Source: Heloderma charlesbogerti
Lineage: Eukaryota > Chordata > Lepidosauria > Squamata > Helodermatidae
Assembly: GCA_026122225.1 (NCBI GenBank)
Contig: JANEZZ010001676.1
Span: 248,001 to 312,000 of the forward strand
Direction: 5' to 3'
Length of the DNA: 64,000 nt
The translations under genes were made by a program, and so were the position numbers. The notes beneath the pieces were generated by a model. It was not told where the DNA came from. It ran no database searches and worked only from the letters and a program-made list of their open reading frames with translations. This document shows positions 21,330 to 31,348 of the stretch, one piece after another (the stretch's first letter is position 1; the number at the start of each line of letters is the position of its first letter).

Positions 21330-22789
21330 CTCTGAGGCCCAAGGTTCAGTAGACATTTATTTCTGTACACACTTATGCACACAATTCCCACGCGGAGAGT
21401 TTCCCTCTCCCTCTTCAGTGCTGTCTTGTTTGCATTTCAGTTCCAGGCCACAAAGATTCTACGTTAACCCACCGGACAACAATTTGGGGGAAGGGAAAGG
21501 GAGAAATGCACACCCAAAGGCAGACCCTCCCTCCCACCCACCCCACTAGCTCTGCAGAAAGGGATGACGAGACAGCCTCCTTGCTCCCCTATAAGGGGAT
21601 GGGCACCCACCCCTCCTTGGGCAAAGGGTCTGCACACCAGCTGATCGAGGGATGCCCAGGAAGCCTTTGAGCCTTCAGGTTACCATCCTAAGATGGAAAT
21701 GAACAAGTGCCAACAGAAAACCCCTCTCCCCATTCAGACTGGGATTTGGTTCTGGGGTGTTTGTGAGTGGACCACAAGGAGCTTTTTGCCTGGTCTGTGA
21801 CCTGCAGCAGCCAGCTCCACACCTTGCAAAATCCCACGGGCCCACACCAGTGGAATTAAGCCAGGCCAAATGGCATCTTTTGGGGCTTGAGCTTTTCAGT
21901 ACAGCAAACAGGCCTGTACCTTGCCGTTTATGGACAGCTGCCCAAGAATAATCTACTGCTTTTGAGACACTACCTGTTGCCTGAATATCATCCCTGTTGC
22001 TTCTACCAACAGGCATCCAGAGGAGTCTCTTGTAAACTTGAGGAGTGCTGCTTCCATCAGGGGTGGGGTTTGTGATCTCTCCCCTGCCTCAAAAAATGTG
22101 GGATCTGTCCTGTGTAAAAACAATATGCCCAACAGCTAGATGGTGGTGGCTTTGTTTAGTCCCAGACCTTGCTTTCAAACGGCAAGGCATGCCAAGAAAC
22201 ACTGATATCTCTGAGCATACACAGAGTACATTTTCCTCACTGCTGAGTGAGTACAGGTGTCCTCTCTCTCATGCACATGTCTATACACTGTGTAAAGGCT
22301 GTAGGTGGTGGTGGTGGTGGTGGGAGAAAAAGTAGGTGATTTGCTGTGAGCCGATGTACCCAGATTTATTATGGGTTTCTAAAAGGATCGGTTTGGAGGC
22401 TTTTTAGGCAAAGTAAGCGGTGACTCAATTTAGCTGTGGCAGCCTTTGCTGAATCTTGTTGTGGGCTGGAGGTTTGGGGGCAAAGAGGGGAGGTCACCAG
22501 CGGGTGCGGGGGAGAGTGGAGGAAGACCAAGTACAGATGTCAGAAAGGAGCAAAAGGGAGGAGAACTGGCAATGGGAACAGGTGACCAAAGGGGAGAAAT
22601 TTACTGGCCCTGGCAAGGCATGCAGCGGTTCCCCATCTAGCTTTGTTCCCTGGCATTGGCTCCTCTGCCACACAAGGGAAAGCTCTTACCTCCAAGCTGC
22701 TGATCAGAGACAGGAGGCTTTCCCTGCGGGGCAGAGGGAAGAAGCTGCTGAGTGACTGTCCTGCTTCCTTCTGAGCCTCATCCCGTAGA
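21330..22789. other. Unassigned, possibly distal ZFPM1 3' UTR
   Basis: No gene recognised. On the minus strand an AATAAA at 21356-21361 (AGAAATAAATGTCTACTG) looks like a genuine poly-A signal and could serve a long ZFPM1 transcript. A (GGT)n run lies at 22302-22322. Confidence 0.35.
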
Positions 22790-23215
22790 GGTGTGCCCTG
22801 CTTATGTCTGAGTAGACATGATGCCCATGCTTACTTCTGAGTAGACACACAGATGCTTGCCTTGCATCTTTGTGGGTAGGCATGATGGTCATGCATATGT
22901 CTGAGTAGAAATGATATTTGAAAGCGCTGCTGAGTCTGTCCTGCTTCCTTCTAACCCTTGTCCTGTAAAGAACTGTGAGTAATCATGTAGTCTCTAAGCC
23001 TTCTAAGGCTTGCCCTGCTTACTTGTGAGTAGACATGATGTTCATGTCTACTCAAAGGTAGAGGCTGTCTGTTTGAGATGCTACTGAAAAGTGCTGCTAA
23101 GCGATTCTTTCCTTCTTACTTCTGAGTACACATGCACAGGCTTGCCCGCCTTACTTGTGAGCAGACATGCTGCTCATGCTTTCTTCTTAGTAGACAGACT
23201 TCCTACTATAAATTG
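22790..23215. repeat. Degenerate tandem array of CTTACTTCTGAGTAGACATG units
   Basis: The words CTGAGTAGACATGATG, ACTTCTGAGTAGACAC, CTGAGTAGAAATGAT, ACTTGTGAGTAGACATGATG, ACTTCTGAGTACACATG, ACTTGTGAGCAGACATGCTG and TTCTTAGTAGACAG recur over 430 bp at uneven spacing, often joined to CTTGCC. The unit also occurs as a single block in reptile MITEs. Confidence 0.75.
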
Positions 23216-23244
23216 GTAACAAGGGGATGGTGTTTTGTTTCCGA

Positions 23245-23335
23245 TTTTTCAGCTCCACCCACCACTAGAATGCAGCCACCGAGAGCCTCTCCAGAATGGA
23301 ATCCGGACGGAAACGGTTCTCCACCCCTTTTATAG
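23245..23335 (-). mobile_element. hAT family A fragment
   Basis: Retains only the end (CCACCCACCACTAGAATGCA, GAGAGCCTCTCCAGAATGG). Confidence 0.7.
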
Positions 23336-23532
23336 AAAGTAATTTAAAGCATGGTGAAATATAAACCTGACCACAGGGAGTGCCTTTGTCAAAAAAGTTC
23401 AACAAGAGGATGACAGGAAAAACTCACCACACGGTGATTCTGTGTGTCGACGCTTACTGCAGTCTCCTCTTTAGCACCTAAATTGCTGAATGGACCCACA
23501 TCCTTAGTGATTCATTTTGAAGAAAGTCTTGG

Positions 23533-23808
23533 GACCCAAACATCTCTAGATGCCACACCCCGTATTTTAGAATCCTTGCTCCCTAACCCCAGGTACACAG
23601 CTGGGTTTATTTTTATTTTATTTATTTATTTATATTTATTTATTTCATTTCTGTACCGCCCAATAGCCGAAGCTCTCTGGGCGGTTCACAAAAAAACCTT
23701 CACAAAAAAAAAAAAACCGCACAAAAAAAAATAAACCCAGCTGTGTACCTAGGGTTAGGGAGCAGGGATTCTAAAATAGGGGTGTGTGGCATCTAGAGAT
23801 GTTTGGGT
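23533..23808. repeat. Inverted repeat with 78-bp arms around a LINE tail
   Basis: Arms 23533-23610 and 23731-23808 are about 94 percent complementary (ACATCTCTAGATGCCACAC and its reverse at the far side). The 120-bp loop contains (TTTA)n, an L2-type tail (CCGCCCAATAGCCGAAGC, GGGCGGTTCACA) and A-rich DNA. It would fold into a strong hairpin in a ZFPM1 read-through transcript. Confidence 0.92.
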
Positions 23809-23859
23809 CTTCTTTTAGGTGAAGAATAGGCACTCTGTACATGCTCAGGCCGCTGCTTC

Positions 23860-24736
23860 TTTATTATGACTTTATTATGCCCCCCAAAAGAAAAAAAACA
23901 GCTGCAGGACCCAAGCCCTGGCTTAAAATGAAGCCCTCAAAATGGACTCCAGGACTCAGAAGTCTTTTGTGATTCGTTAAGGTTTCTCCTCAGAAATGGG
24001 GGATCTTGTCACTTTAAAGCAGTAACATTTGGCTGATGGCCACCAGAACTTGAGAGAAAGGCATCAGGGAAACTGGAAAAAAAAAGGGGAGAGAAGCAAC
24101 AGGGGCTTCTGACCCTCTCAAAAAAGAGCCAGTGTAAACTTGGGGGGGAGGCAGTAGAAAAGCAGAGGGGGGCTCCCATTCACCAGCGGCATACGTGGCC
24201 ATATGGCCCAGATTTTCACCTAAACAGCTGCTGCCCACTTTCAAATGATCCACACCGCTAGGGTTCCAAGTCTGCTAACCCTAGGCTAACCCTAGGCTCA
24301 AGACTGATCGGAAGGCTGCATCTCCCCCAAACCACCCTCCCACGCCCCAGATGAAAAAGAGGTGATCCCTGAACTCTTATTCAGGCTTGGACTGGGCGGA
24401 GGGGGTTAGCCACAGTGCCGGTGCATTGGCTCCTCCTTATAAGCGAGGGGCCTTAGAGATCCCCAGGCCTGCCAACGCATCCCCAATCCCTGCCGTGCAA
24501 ACTCCGTTGTCCCTCTCTAGGGCTTGGCCAGCCCCTGAGGGAGACCCAGCTCCCCTTGCACATCCCCAGTGCAAAACCAACCCTTCCCCAGTTCCAGAGC
24601 CGAGGGGGCAGAGAGCTCTCGGTGGCAGAAGAGTTCATCTGGGCAGGTCGCTCCCGCACCCGTGGCCCCTGCAGCCACGACTGGCCAGAGCCCGCACTGG
24701 TGAGCAGGCAAACGACACTCGGGCACGGGCGAGGCG
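23860..24736 (-). other. ZFPM1: Probable ZFPM1 3' UTR with two poly-A signals
   Basis: Two AATAAA hexamers lie on the minus strand at 23871-23876 and 23860-23865, about 860 bases past the ZFPM1 stop codon. A minus-strand transcript ending here would have an uninterrupted terminal exon. The site choice is inferred; another candidate is at 21356-21361. Confidence 0.5.
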
Positions 24737-27012
24737 TCACTTGACGTGTTCGGCAGCGTGGGAAGAGCAGTAGTATTTCTTATGGGCAATGAAGGTCGAC
24801 AGGCTGCTGAACTTGATGTTGCAGAGGCGGCAGTACCGGTGATTGCCGTTGGCGAGAGGGGCGGGGGGCCCTTTGCCCGGCGGGGTCTGCACGCTTTTGT
24901 CCGTATAGCCAGAGGGAGCATTAGGGGGGGGCTCAGGCAGGGGGGAGACAGGCAAGGGGATGGACGGGGAGACAGAGGGGAGGGGCTGCGGGGAAACGGT
25001 GGGGCGCGGGCTCCCGTTCGACACTGGTGGGGCAGGCGGCTCTTTGCCACTGCAGCTGTCCTTGCGCAGTCTGGGGAGGGGCTGGGGTGGGGAGGTGGCA
25101 GGCAGCGGGGGCAGCAGGTTGCCCTCAGCCAGCGTCCGGGTGGCCTCGATCAAAGCGGCGCCTGCCACAGCCTTGGCGGCAAAGAGGCCATGGCTGCTGC
25201 GGAAGTGCTCCACCAAGTCCCCCTTGATTGCCCCGTTGAGCGGGCAGTAGGGGCACACGGCCAGAGGCACCTTAGCACCTTGGAGGTGCAGGGCTTTGGC
25301 ATCCAGGTAGCGCTGCTGAGGTGGGTCCACACTGGGGAAGGCGGCTGGGGGGGCGGCGGGGCTGAGAGGAGGCACTGCCTTCTCTGCTTTGACTGCCCCC
25401 CCGTCGTGCTCCTCAGCCAGCCCCTCGGGGCTGCCCCGAGGTTTCAGGAGGACCGGGATGGCCCCCTTGATCTTCTGCAGCTGCTCCAGGGTGCTGGCTT
25501 GCAACGGTGTGGCTGGGCAGTAGTACTTCTTGTGGGCCAGGTAGCTGTCCAGACTGTGGAAACTGATGCGGCACGCCGTGCATTCATGGTAGTCCGCCAG
25601 AGGCAGGAGCGAGGCCGGAAGCACCTCCCCCCCGCTGTGGAGCCGGGGCTTCTTGCTCAGGTCAATGGGCCCCTCGGCATCGGGGCTTGAGCTGGGGGAA
25701 GGGGTGGCCTTGACCACCGGAATGAGAGCTGGGACCACAGGCGGCACCTCGGGGCGCGTGATGTCTGGGGTGCCACTGAGCTGGCTGGCGGCGTTGTGGA
25801 TCTCATAGAGCTTGCGCCGTTTGCGGGTGCGGATAGGCTGAGGAAGGAAGGGCACTTTGCCGGTGCCGCTGCCACTCCGGCGCAGCGGCGGGTCGTGGCG
25901 GGAGGCGCAGTAATAGCGCTTGTGCACCATGTACGTCTCGTGGCGGCTGAAGCGGATGTTGCAGGCTTCACACACGGTCCGGCTGGGGTCGTCGTCCGGC
26001 TCCTCCACGGAGCTGCCCCCGGGGCTTTGGCTGTCCTCGCTGACGCGCCCGGGGCCATCTGCCTCAGGGGAAGGGCTGGCTTTCGCTGCTCCCTCCTCCA
26101 CCTTGATCTCCTGCTTGATCTCTGGGACAGGCGGGGTGGTGCCTCTCCCGACCTCCCCCTCTTGCGCCGCCTTGCCATCTGCAAGCGGCAGGGGTGACAG
26201 AAGCACCCCGGCTGCAGCCGAGCCTTTGGGGATGGCTGAGGGTGCTGCCTTTAGCTTGCGAGGGCCAGGGGGGTTCTCCTCAGCCATGCGGCGGCTAGAG
26301 CAATACAGCCGCTTGTGGACATAGTAGTTGTTGATGTTGTTGAACGTGATCTCGCACTCAAAGCAGGTGGCGCCCTTGGGCACGGGGGTGCCTGGGAAGA
26401 GGGCCGGGGGCACCCCTCCATGGCCCTGCTTCAGGCGGCTGTGCACCAGCTCCGACATCTTGGCCAAGATCTCCGATGCTTGCGGCACCACGGTCGCCTC
26501 GTGGCCAAACATGTACTGGGGCAGAAAGATCGTGCCACCCGGCGTGCTGGAGCCCAGCTCACTGGGCACTGGGCTGGATCCGGGAGTGGGGCTGGCAATC
26601 TCAGACTTCACTTTCACGGAATGCAGGCTGTGTGGAGAGGACGTCCTGGAAGAGGCCTCTGGCTCCAGCTCCGGACCGGCCTGGGGAGTTCCTTTGGAAG
26701 CTTCCCCCTCGCTGATGGGCTCCTCCTTGATCCTCACTGGTGGTGCCCCATCCACTACAGTGGCGGAGGAATGTCCTTCTTTGGGAGGGGAGCCGTTGGC
26801 CACTTCCTCTGCAGGGGGCACCTTGGCTCCCTGTGCCGCTGGTGTGGCAGAGGCATCTGGCTGGTTCTGGGCAGCTTTGGGCTCTGCGCCTGGCAGATTG
26901 GCAGCTGCCGTGCTGTGCAGAACCACGTGCTGCTGGAGGCTGGGCAAGCAGTCGGCAGCATAGCCACAGAAGCTGCACTTCAGTGTTGGGGCTGGGCCGG
27001 GCGCACTCAAGC
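24737..27012 (-). CDS. ZFPM1: ZFPM1 (FOG1), terminal coding exon
   Basis: Encodes the last 757 residues of Friend of GATA 1, a nuclear cofactor that binds GATA1 N-fingers and directs blood and heart gene programmes. In exon coordinates the fingers are: C2H2 at 12-32 (C12, C15, H28, H32), CCHC at 216-237, CCHC at 347-368, CCHC at 477-498, C2H2 at 586-607, and CCHC at 727-748 just before the terminal AEHVK. The CtBP-binding motif PIDLS is at 448-452. Possible SUMO sites (psi-K-x-E) include IKEE, VKSE and IKQE. The open frame runs on to 27268, but the true start is the acceptor CTCTCCCCGCAG ending at 27013. It alone restores the Gly codon shared with the previous exon (phase 1); the 86 codons upstream are intron. 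The exon is longer than in mammals. Stop is TGA. Confidence 0.97.
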
Positions 27013-27794
27013 CTGCGGGGAGAGGAGCGGCCACAAGTGAGGGTCTCACACTGTCCCATGCAGAGGTGTCTTCAGACAGCTTCTCGGGCGTGTTCTCACA
27101 GCTTGGGGCTGGGGGACCAACGCGGAGCTGGCCATTGGTAGCCGTCTTGCCAAGTTTTGCATTTCTGGGCTCAGAAAGGCAAAACCTGGCAGCCCGTATT
27201 GCTTTCCTCAAATTCAGGGTGAATGTTAAAGCGCCCCAAATTCTTCTCTGGATCAGATTAACATCCAACCTAGTAAGCCCTGCCTCATTTTCCTACCCCC
27301 ATCTCCAATTCGCCTCCCAACTTGCTTCTGGAGTGGTAGCGGAACCGAGGGAGCATTGGGAAATTTAATTTCCCCAGCACTATCAACATCTCTCAGTAGC
27401 ACTAGGAAAGCTACTTTCCCCAGTGCCCGGCTCACAGCCATAGCAATGTGCAAGGCACCGAAGTGGGGAGAGGAAGAAATATTCTGACCCTTCCTCCCGT
27501 GAACCGCTCCTGCCTCCAGAGCAGCAAGTTGGGTGAATGGGAGGAATGGGGTTTCGGCGGGCAGGTGGGCAGCTGTTGCGGCGGGGGGGGGAATGTAGAA
27601 GTTCTGTGGTTCAGACTCTGTTGTGTTTGCAATGAAGCAACCAGGCGACCATGAGATCCAGTTAGACTTGGAATAGACCAAGCTATTTTCCATGTTCTGA
27701 GGGAAGCCCAATTCTAAGTATGATTGTGGTGGTGGTGGGGGGTGCACCCTACCATTAGTTATCTGAGTGTATGTGCATGGCAAAGAGCTTAGAT

Positions 27795-28357
27795 CAGCCT
27801 TCCCCAACCTGGTGCCTTCCACATGTTTTGGGCTAAAATTAGGGATGTACAGCTTTTATAAAATCTGTTCAGTCTGCATTTTGTGAATTTTCAGGTGCCT
27901 TTCATTCCGTTGTCTGCTCACTGATGGAATCAGATTTTTTTCAATTTCCCAAATTTGTGCAAATTCACAGTTGCACAAATTCTTGCTGCACAAATCCCCC
28001 CAAATGCGCAAATCCTTCCCCAAATGTGCATTTTCATGCTTTAGCCTATGGGGAGAAATAGGCATTTTCAGCCAGTGTTTTTTTTATTTTACATATTTCT
28101 CTACGACTAAATTTGCACAAAATTTGGGAAAATAAAATAACCACTCTGCAAGTCCACCGGATCTGTGCAACTCGGGAAAAGCCAGTCTGCTGCGGAATTT
28201 GTGGGTCAGATTCATAGAAATCTGAACTCATCTGCTTCTGTTGTGGATTTCTCTGACATTCCTAAGTAGAATTCTCACCCTTCCTGACCTCGCTGGCTGG
28301 GGCTGTTAGGATTTACGGTCCAAAACATCGGGGGGGGGGGCAGGTTGGGGAAGGCTG
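27795..28357. mobile_element. Palindromic MITE split by a hAT insertion
   Basis: The left half is 27795-27840 (CAGCCTTCCCCAACCTGG). The right half is 28265-28357 (TGGCTGGGGCTG, GTCCAAAACATC, CAGGTTGGGGAAGGCTG). The two halves reconstitute one MITE if the insert is removed. Confidence 0.85.
27840..28264. mobile_element. hAT-type element nested in MITE (425 bp)
   Basis: Begins TAGGGATGTACAG and ends CTGACATTCCTA. Internal words (GGAATCAGATTTT, GTGCATTTTCATGCTTTAG, AATTTGCACA) are shared with 20890-21272. Flanking 8-mers GCTAAAAT and AGTAGAAT are only partly alike. Confidence 0.85.
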
Positions 28358-28504
28358 TCTTAGATGTACATGCCCCAAACAACCAATCCCTTTTGAAGCC
28401 TCTGTGTGGACGCGACCCCTCAAATTAAGCTGAATCCCTACTGGAACTCTGCACGTTACCCTCTTCTCAAACACCTTAGAATAGACCCTTCCCCAGTTAA
28501 TAAC

Positions 28505-28688
28505 AACAACATTTCTATCCGGCCTTTCCTTTCATAGTTCCTTCCCCCATTTCATTCTCACAACAAACTTCTGAAGTAGGCAAGGCTGAGAGAGGAAGAG
28601 AGGCCCAATGTCATGGCCAAGTGGGGATTTGAACCCGGGTTTCCCAGTCCTACACTGACATTCTACCCGCTATGCCACACTGGCCCCA
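28505..28688 (-). mobile_element. MIR-type CORE-SINE, antisense, near full length
   Basis: Antisense box B (GGGATTTGAACCCGGG), antisense head (GCTATGCCACACTGGCC) and CORE region (TTCTCACAACAAACTTCTGA). Confidence 0.9.
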
Positions 28689-28729
28689 TTTCACGCCAGG
28701 CTCTGGAGGCCCTCTAGACCATGACTTAC

Positions 28730-28885
28730 CTGGGGTTAGTGGTTTGGTGGCAGGAGTGGGAACTGTGGCCCCTGGAGAATAGACCTCCCCCTTGGAGCCT
28801 GGCTGGCAGATCATGTGATTCGTGACCAGGTGACTGTAGAGGATGTCCCTGGTGGTGGAGATGAAGCCGCAGCTGTGGCAGACAC
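28730..28885 (-). CDS. ZFPM1: ZFPM1 exon encoding zinc finger 4
   Basis: 156 bp, 51 full codons with split codons at both ends. Acceptor GTGTCTGCAG precedes GTGTCTGCC; donor is CCCCAG then GTAAGT. Encodes VCHSCGFISTTRDILYSH and HMICQPGSKGEVYSPG, almost unchanged from mammalian FOG1. Finger ligands are C2, C5, H18 and H23 in exon numbering. The Pro/Thr-rich end TPATKPLTP joins the terminal exon through a shared Gly codon. Finger 4 lies outside the set usually reported to touch GATA1 (1, 5, 6 and 9 in mammals); its near invariance suggests a structural or partner-binding role. Confidence 0.96.
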
Positions 28886-28964
28886 CTGCAGACACGGGGG
28901 AGAGCCTGAGAAATGGGGGTGCATCAAACTGCCTTCACTGGTCCACCTAGCCCAATATTGCCCA

Positions 28965-29425
28965 CTTGAAGAACATCAGAAGAGCCCTGCTGGGTCAGAC
29001 CAAGGGTCCATCTAGTCCAGCATTCTGTTCACACAGTGGCCAACCAGCTGTTGACCAGGAACCCACAAGAGTGCAACAGCACCGCCCCCATGTTCCCCAG
29101 CAACTGGTTTCCATAGGCTCACTGCCTCTGGTTCTGGAGGGAGCACATAGCCATGAATCTGTCCAACCCCCTTCTAAAGCCATCCAAATGGGAGGCCATC
29201 ACTGTGTCTTGTGGTAGCGAATTCCATAGTCTGACACTGCGCTGTGTGAAGAAGTCCTGCCTTTGATCTGCCCTGAATCGCTCACCAGTCGGCTTCAAGG
29301 GATGACATGTTATGCGACCCTGGGTTCTAGCATTATGCGAGAGGGAGAAAAATGTCTCCTCATCCACTTTCTCCACCCCAGGCATCATTCTGTACACTGC
29401 TGCTTTGACAGGCTCTGGCTCTCCA
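28965..29425 (-). mobile_element. CR1 LINE 3' region, antisense
   Basis: Antisense CR1 3' sequence: CATCAGAAGAGCCCTGCTGG, TCTAGTCCAGCATTCTGTTC, GTAGCGAATTCCATAG, GTGAAGAAGTCCTGCC, then a decayed C-terminal ORF2. The same subfamily is at 37663 and 48961. It lies in the large intron next to the finger-4 exon. Confidence 0.88.
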
Positions 29426-30399
29426 AGGCTCTTCCCAGCCCTGCTGCCGGAGACCTTTTCTAGCGGAAGATGCCGGGGAAGAAAGCCCGTGTTTTCTGCA
29501 TGCCACGCTGCTCCTGGCCACGGAGTCACAACCCAGGATCAGGTTGGGGAAGCGAGTGCGAGGGGGCCGTGCCTGCAAGCAGCACACATGGAGCAAGGGA
29601 CAAGGTCCGCTGATGGTGCGGAGCTCAGAACCTCTTGCAGAACCCCTGAGGGCTGGATGCCATTGCTAAAATGCTATCGTGGGGTGTCAAGCAGGACGGC
29701 CTGTTTTCCAGCCTGAGATGAGGCCGGGCTGTCATGTCTGATGTAATCACCTGGGGTGGTGTGTTATCTAGAGGCTCCTCGGCCCGCCGCTCAAGGCCAG
29801 GCGCAGTTCCTGTTACCTGGGGAGCGACAACAGCTGGGTCTGGTGGGGAGTTCCAGCCTCTTCGTCGGCAAGGGCAGTCTGCCCAGGGTCTGAGCCGGTG
29901 ATGGGCTAAAGGAAGCTCTGCCCTGGGCTGGGCTTTGAAAGAGGGCTGAGGTCGAGGCACGGGGTCTCCCTTCATCCTGGTGGTTTTGGATCTGCTACGA
30001 CTGGTCGCTATCCTGGGAGACCCATCCTTAGGTTTGTTAACGATAGGTGAGGCCGCTTTATCATTTTGTGTGGGTGTGCGTTTGTAAGGCTCTCTGTGTA
30101 CGTTTGAGTAATTTGGCTTTGTACCCTCTTGTGCAACTTGCTACCTCCATTCTTCCCTCTCCCTCTCGCCCTTTATTTTTACCTTTTTAAACCTTTATCC
30201 AGCCTTTAGTTGGTGTGACGTCTCTGCATAACCGTGGTGCTCATTTCAGTGCCTCTCGGCCTAGCAGGGCGGCCACTGGGTATTTTGGGGGACTGGAAGA
30301 CTGGGTTTGGCCAGTCCTGTTTTGCAGGAGAGTTGGGATTAGTTCCAGAGCAGTCCTACCCTGCAGGAAGGTTGGAGCTGGTTCCAGCAATCCTTCACA
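29426..30399. other. ZFPM1: ZFPM1 intron, unassigned
   Basis: No repeat or exon recognised; the 116-136-codon frames have no domain. GT-rich and pyrimidine-rich blocks lie near 30050-30190. Confidence 0.4.
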
Positions 30400-30661
30400 T
30401 GGGGCCATTCCGTTCCAGGGGTGGGCAGGGCCAAAGCGAAATGGGGGCAGGGCCAAAACACCAGCCTATTTTAGCTTAAGGTTCTTCCTGCCAGTCACTA
30501 AGCCTTAGGAGAGGCAATTCAACCTTTCAGAATGGGGGAAAAACTGCACACAAGCTATGAATCCACCAAACCTTCTGTATTTGAGGGGGAAGGGGCGGAG
30601 CCATCTGTGGAGCCCTGGAGGGCTGAATTCAGCCCCCGGGCCTGAGGCTGTGCACCCCTGC
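30400..30661 (+). mobile_element. hAT family A, 5'-truncated
   Basis: Family words TTTTAGCTTAAGGTTCTT, TAAGCCTTAGGAGAGGCA and GAATGGGGGAAAAACTGC, ending GGCTGTGCACCCCTG. Confidence 0.82.
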
Positions 30662-30831
30662 TTTGCAACAAAGAGGAAAATGGTGCTCATGAACTCTGCC
30701 ACACTCACTGTGCAAGAATGCCATCTCAAAGCGCTCCAGCTCTCTCCACCTTCACAACGAGAGTGAGAGACACGCCTCTCTCCCAGCAGTCTCCTACACG
30801 CCTCTCTCCCAGCAGTCTCCCCCGACATGGT

Positions 30832-30942
30832 GCCCTCCTGAAGTTTAGAACTACAGCTCCCATCAGCCCCAGCCACGATGACCAATGGTAAGGGATTATG
30901 GTTGCTGTAGCTCAAAACATCTAGAGGCGCCACATTGTTCCT
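30832..30942. mobile_element. Palindromic MITE (hAT-like), copy
   Basis: ACTACAGCTCCCATCAGCCC is mirrored by ATGGTTGCTGTAGCTC, followed by AAAACATCTAGAGGCGCCAC. Confidence 0.82.
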
Positions 30943-31114
30943 GCCCCAACCCTCCGGCTGCTTCCTCGCCCTCCAGCTTCACTGCTGCAGCATGGCGCTT
31001 CCTCACAATCATGTTCATTTATTTATTTGACGTCTTCTAATCTCGCTCTTCCTCCAAAAAGGGTCTCCGAGCAGCTTACACGCAGTCAGTAAAGGACTTG
31101 TAATCTAAAAAGAT

Positions 31115-31348
31115 CTGGGAATAGGGATTCAGCCTGTGCTGGATGGGGTTACACCCCCTGTGAAGACTCAGGATCATGGTCTGGGCGTCCTCCTGGACTC
31201 AGTCCTGAACTTGGAGGCCCAGGTCTCGGCGGTGGCCAGGAGTGTGTTTGCACAGCTGAGGCCTGTGCACCAACTGTGCCTGTTTCTACAGATGTCTGAT
31301 CTGGCCATGGTCATACATGCCTTAGTTACTTCCCATTTGGACTACTGT
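31115..31348 (+). mobile_element. L2 LINE, left part, split by CR1
   Basis: Translates to the C-terminal RT region of L2 (GVLLDSVLNLEAQVSAVARS, MSDLAMVIHALVTSHLDYC). It stops in the middle of the DYCN motif where the CR1 starts and resumes at 33871. Confidence 0.88.

Larger units (their letters stand above)
27013..28729 (-). other. ZFPM1: ZFPM1 intron (1.7 kb)
   Basis: GT-AG intron between the finger-4 exon and the terminal exon. It holds a split MITE with a nested hAT element and an antisense MIR-type SINE. A 189-codon minus frame at 27253-27822 is judged non-coding. Confidence 0.9.

Noticed and set aside
22790..23215. CRISPR-like spaced repeats
   Set aside because: Units are degenerate, spacing is irregular and the genome is vertebrate.
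24746..25690. 314-codon plus-strand frame over the ZFPM1 terminal exon
   Set aside because: Shadow of a GC-rich conserved coding exon on the other strand.
27013..27268. N-terminal 86 codons of the long open frame ahead of the last ZFPM1 exon
   Set aside because: The only acceptor with the right phase is at 27013, with a strong pyrimidine tract, and it restores a conserved junction. The upstream codons have no counterpart in FOG1.
27253..27822. 189-codon minus-strand open frame
   Set aside because: Lies in the intron, extends into a MITE, has no domain and no FOG1 similarity.
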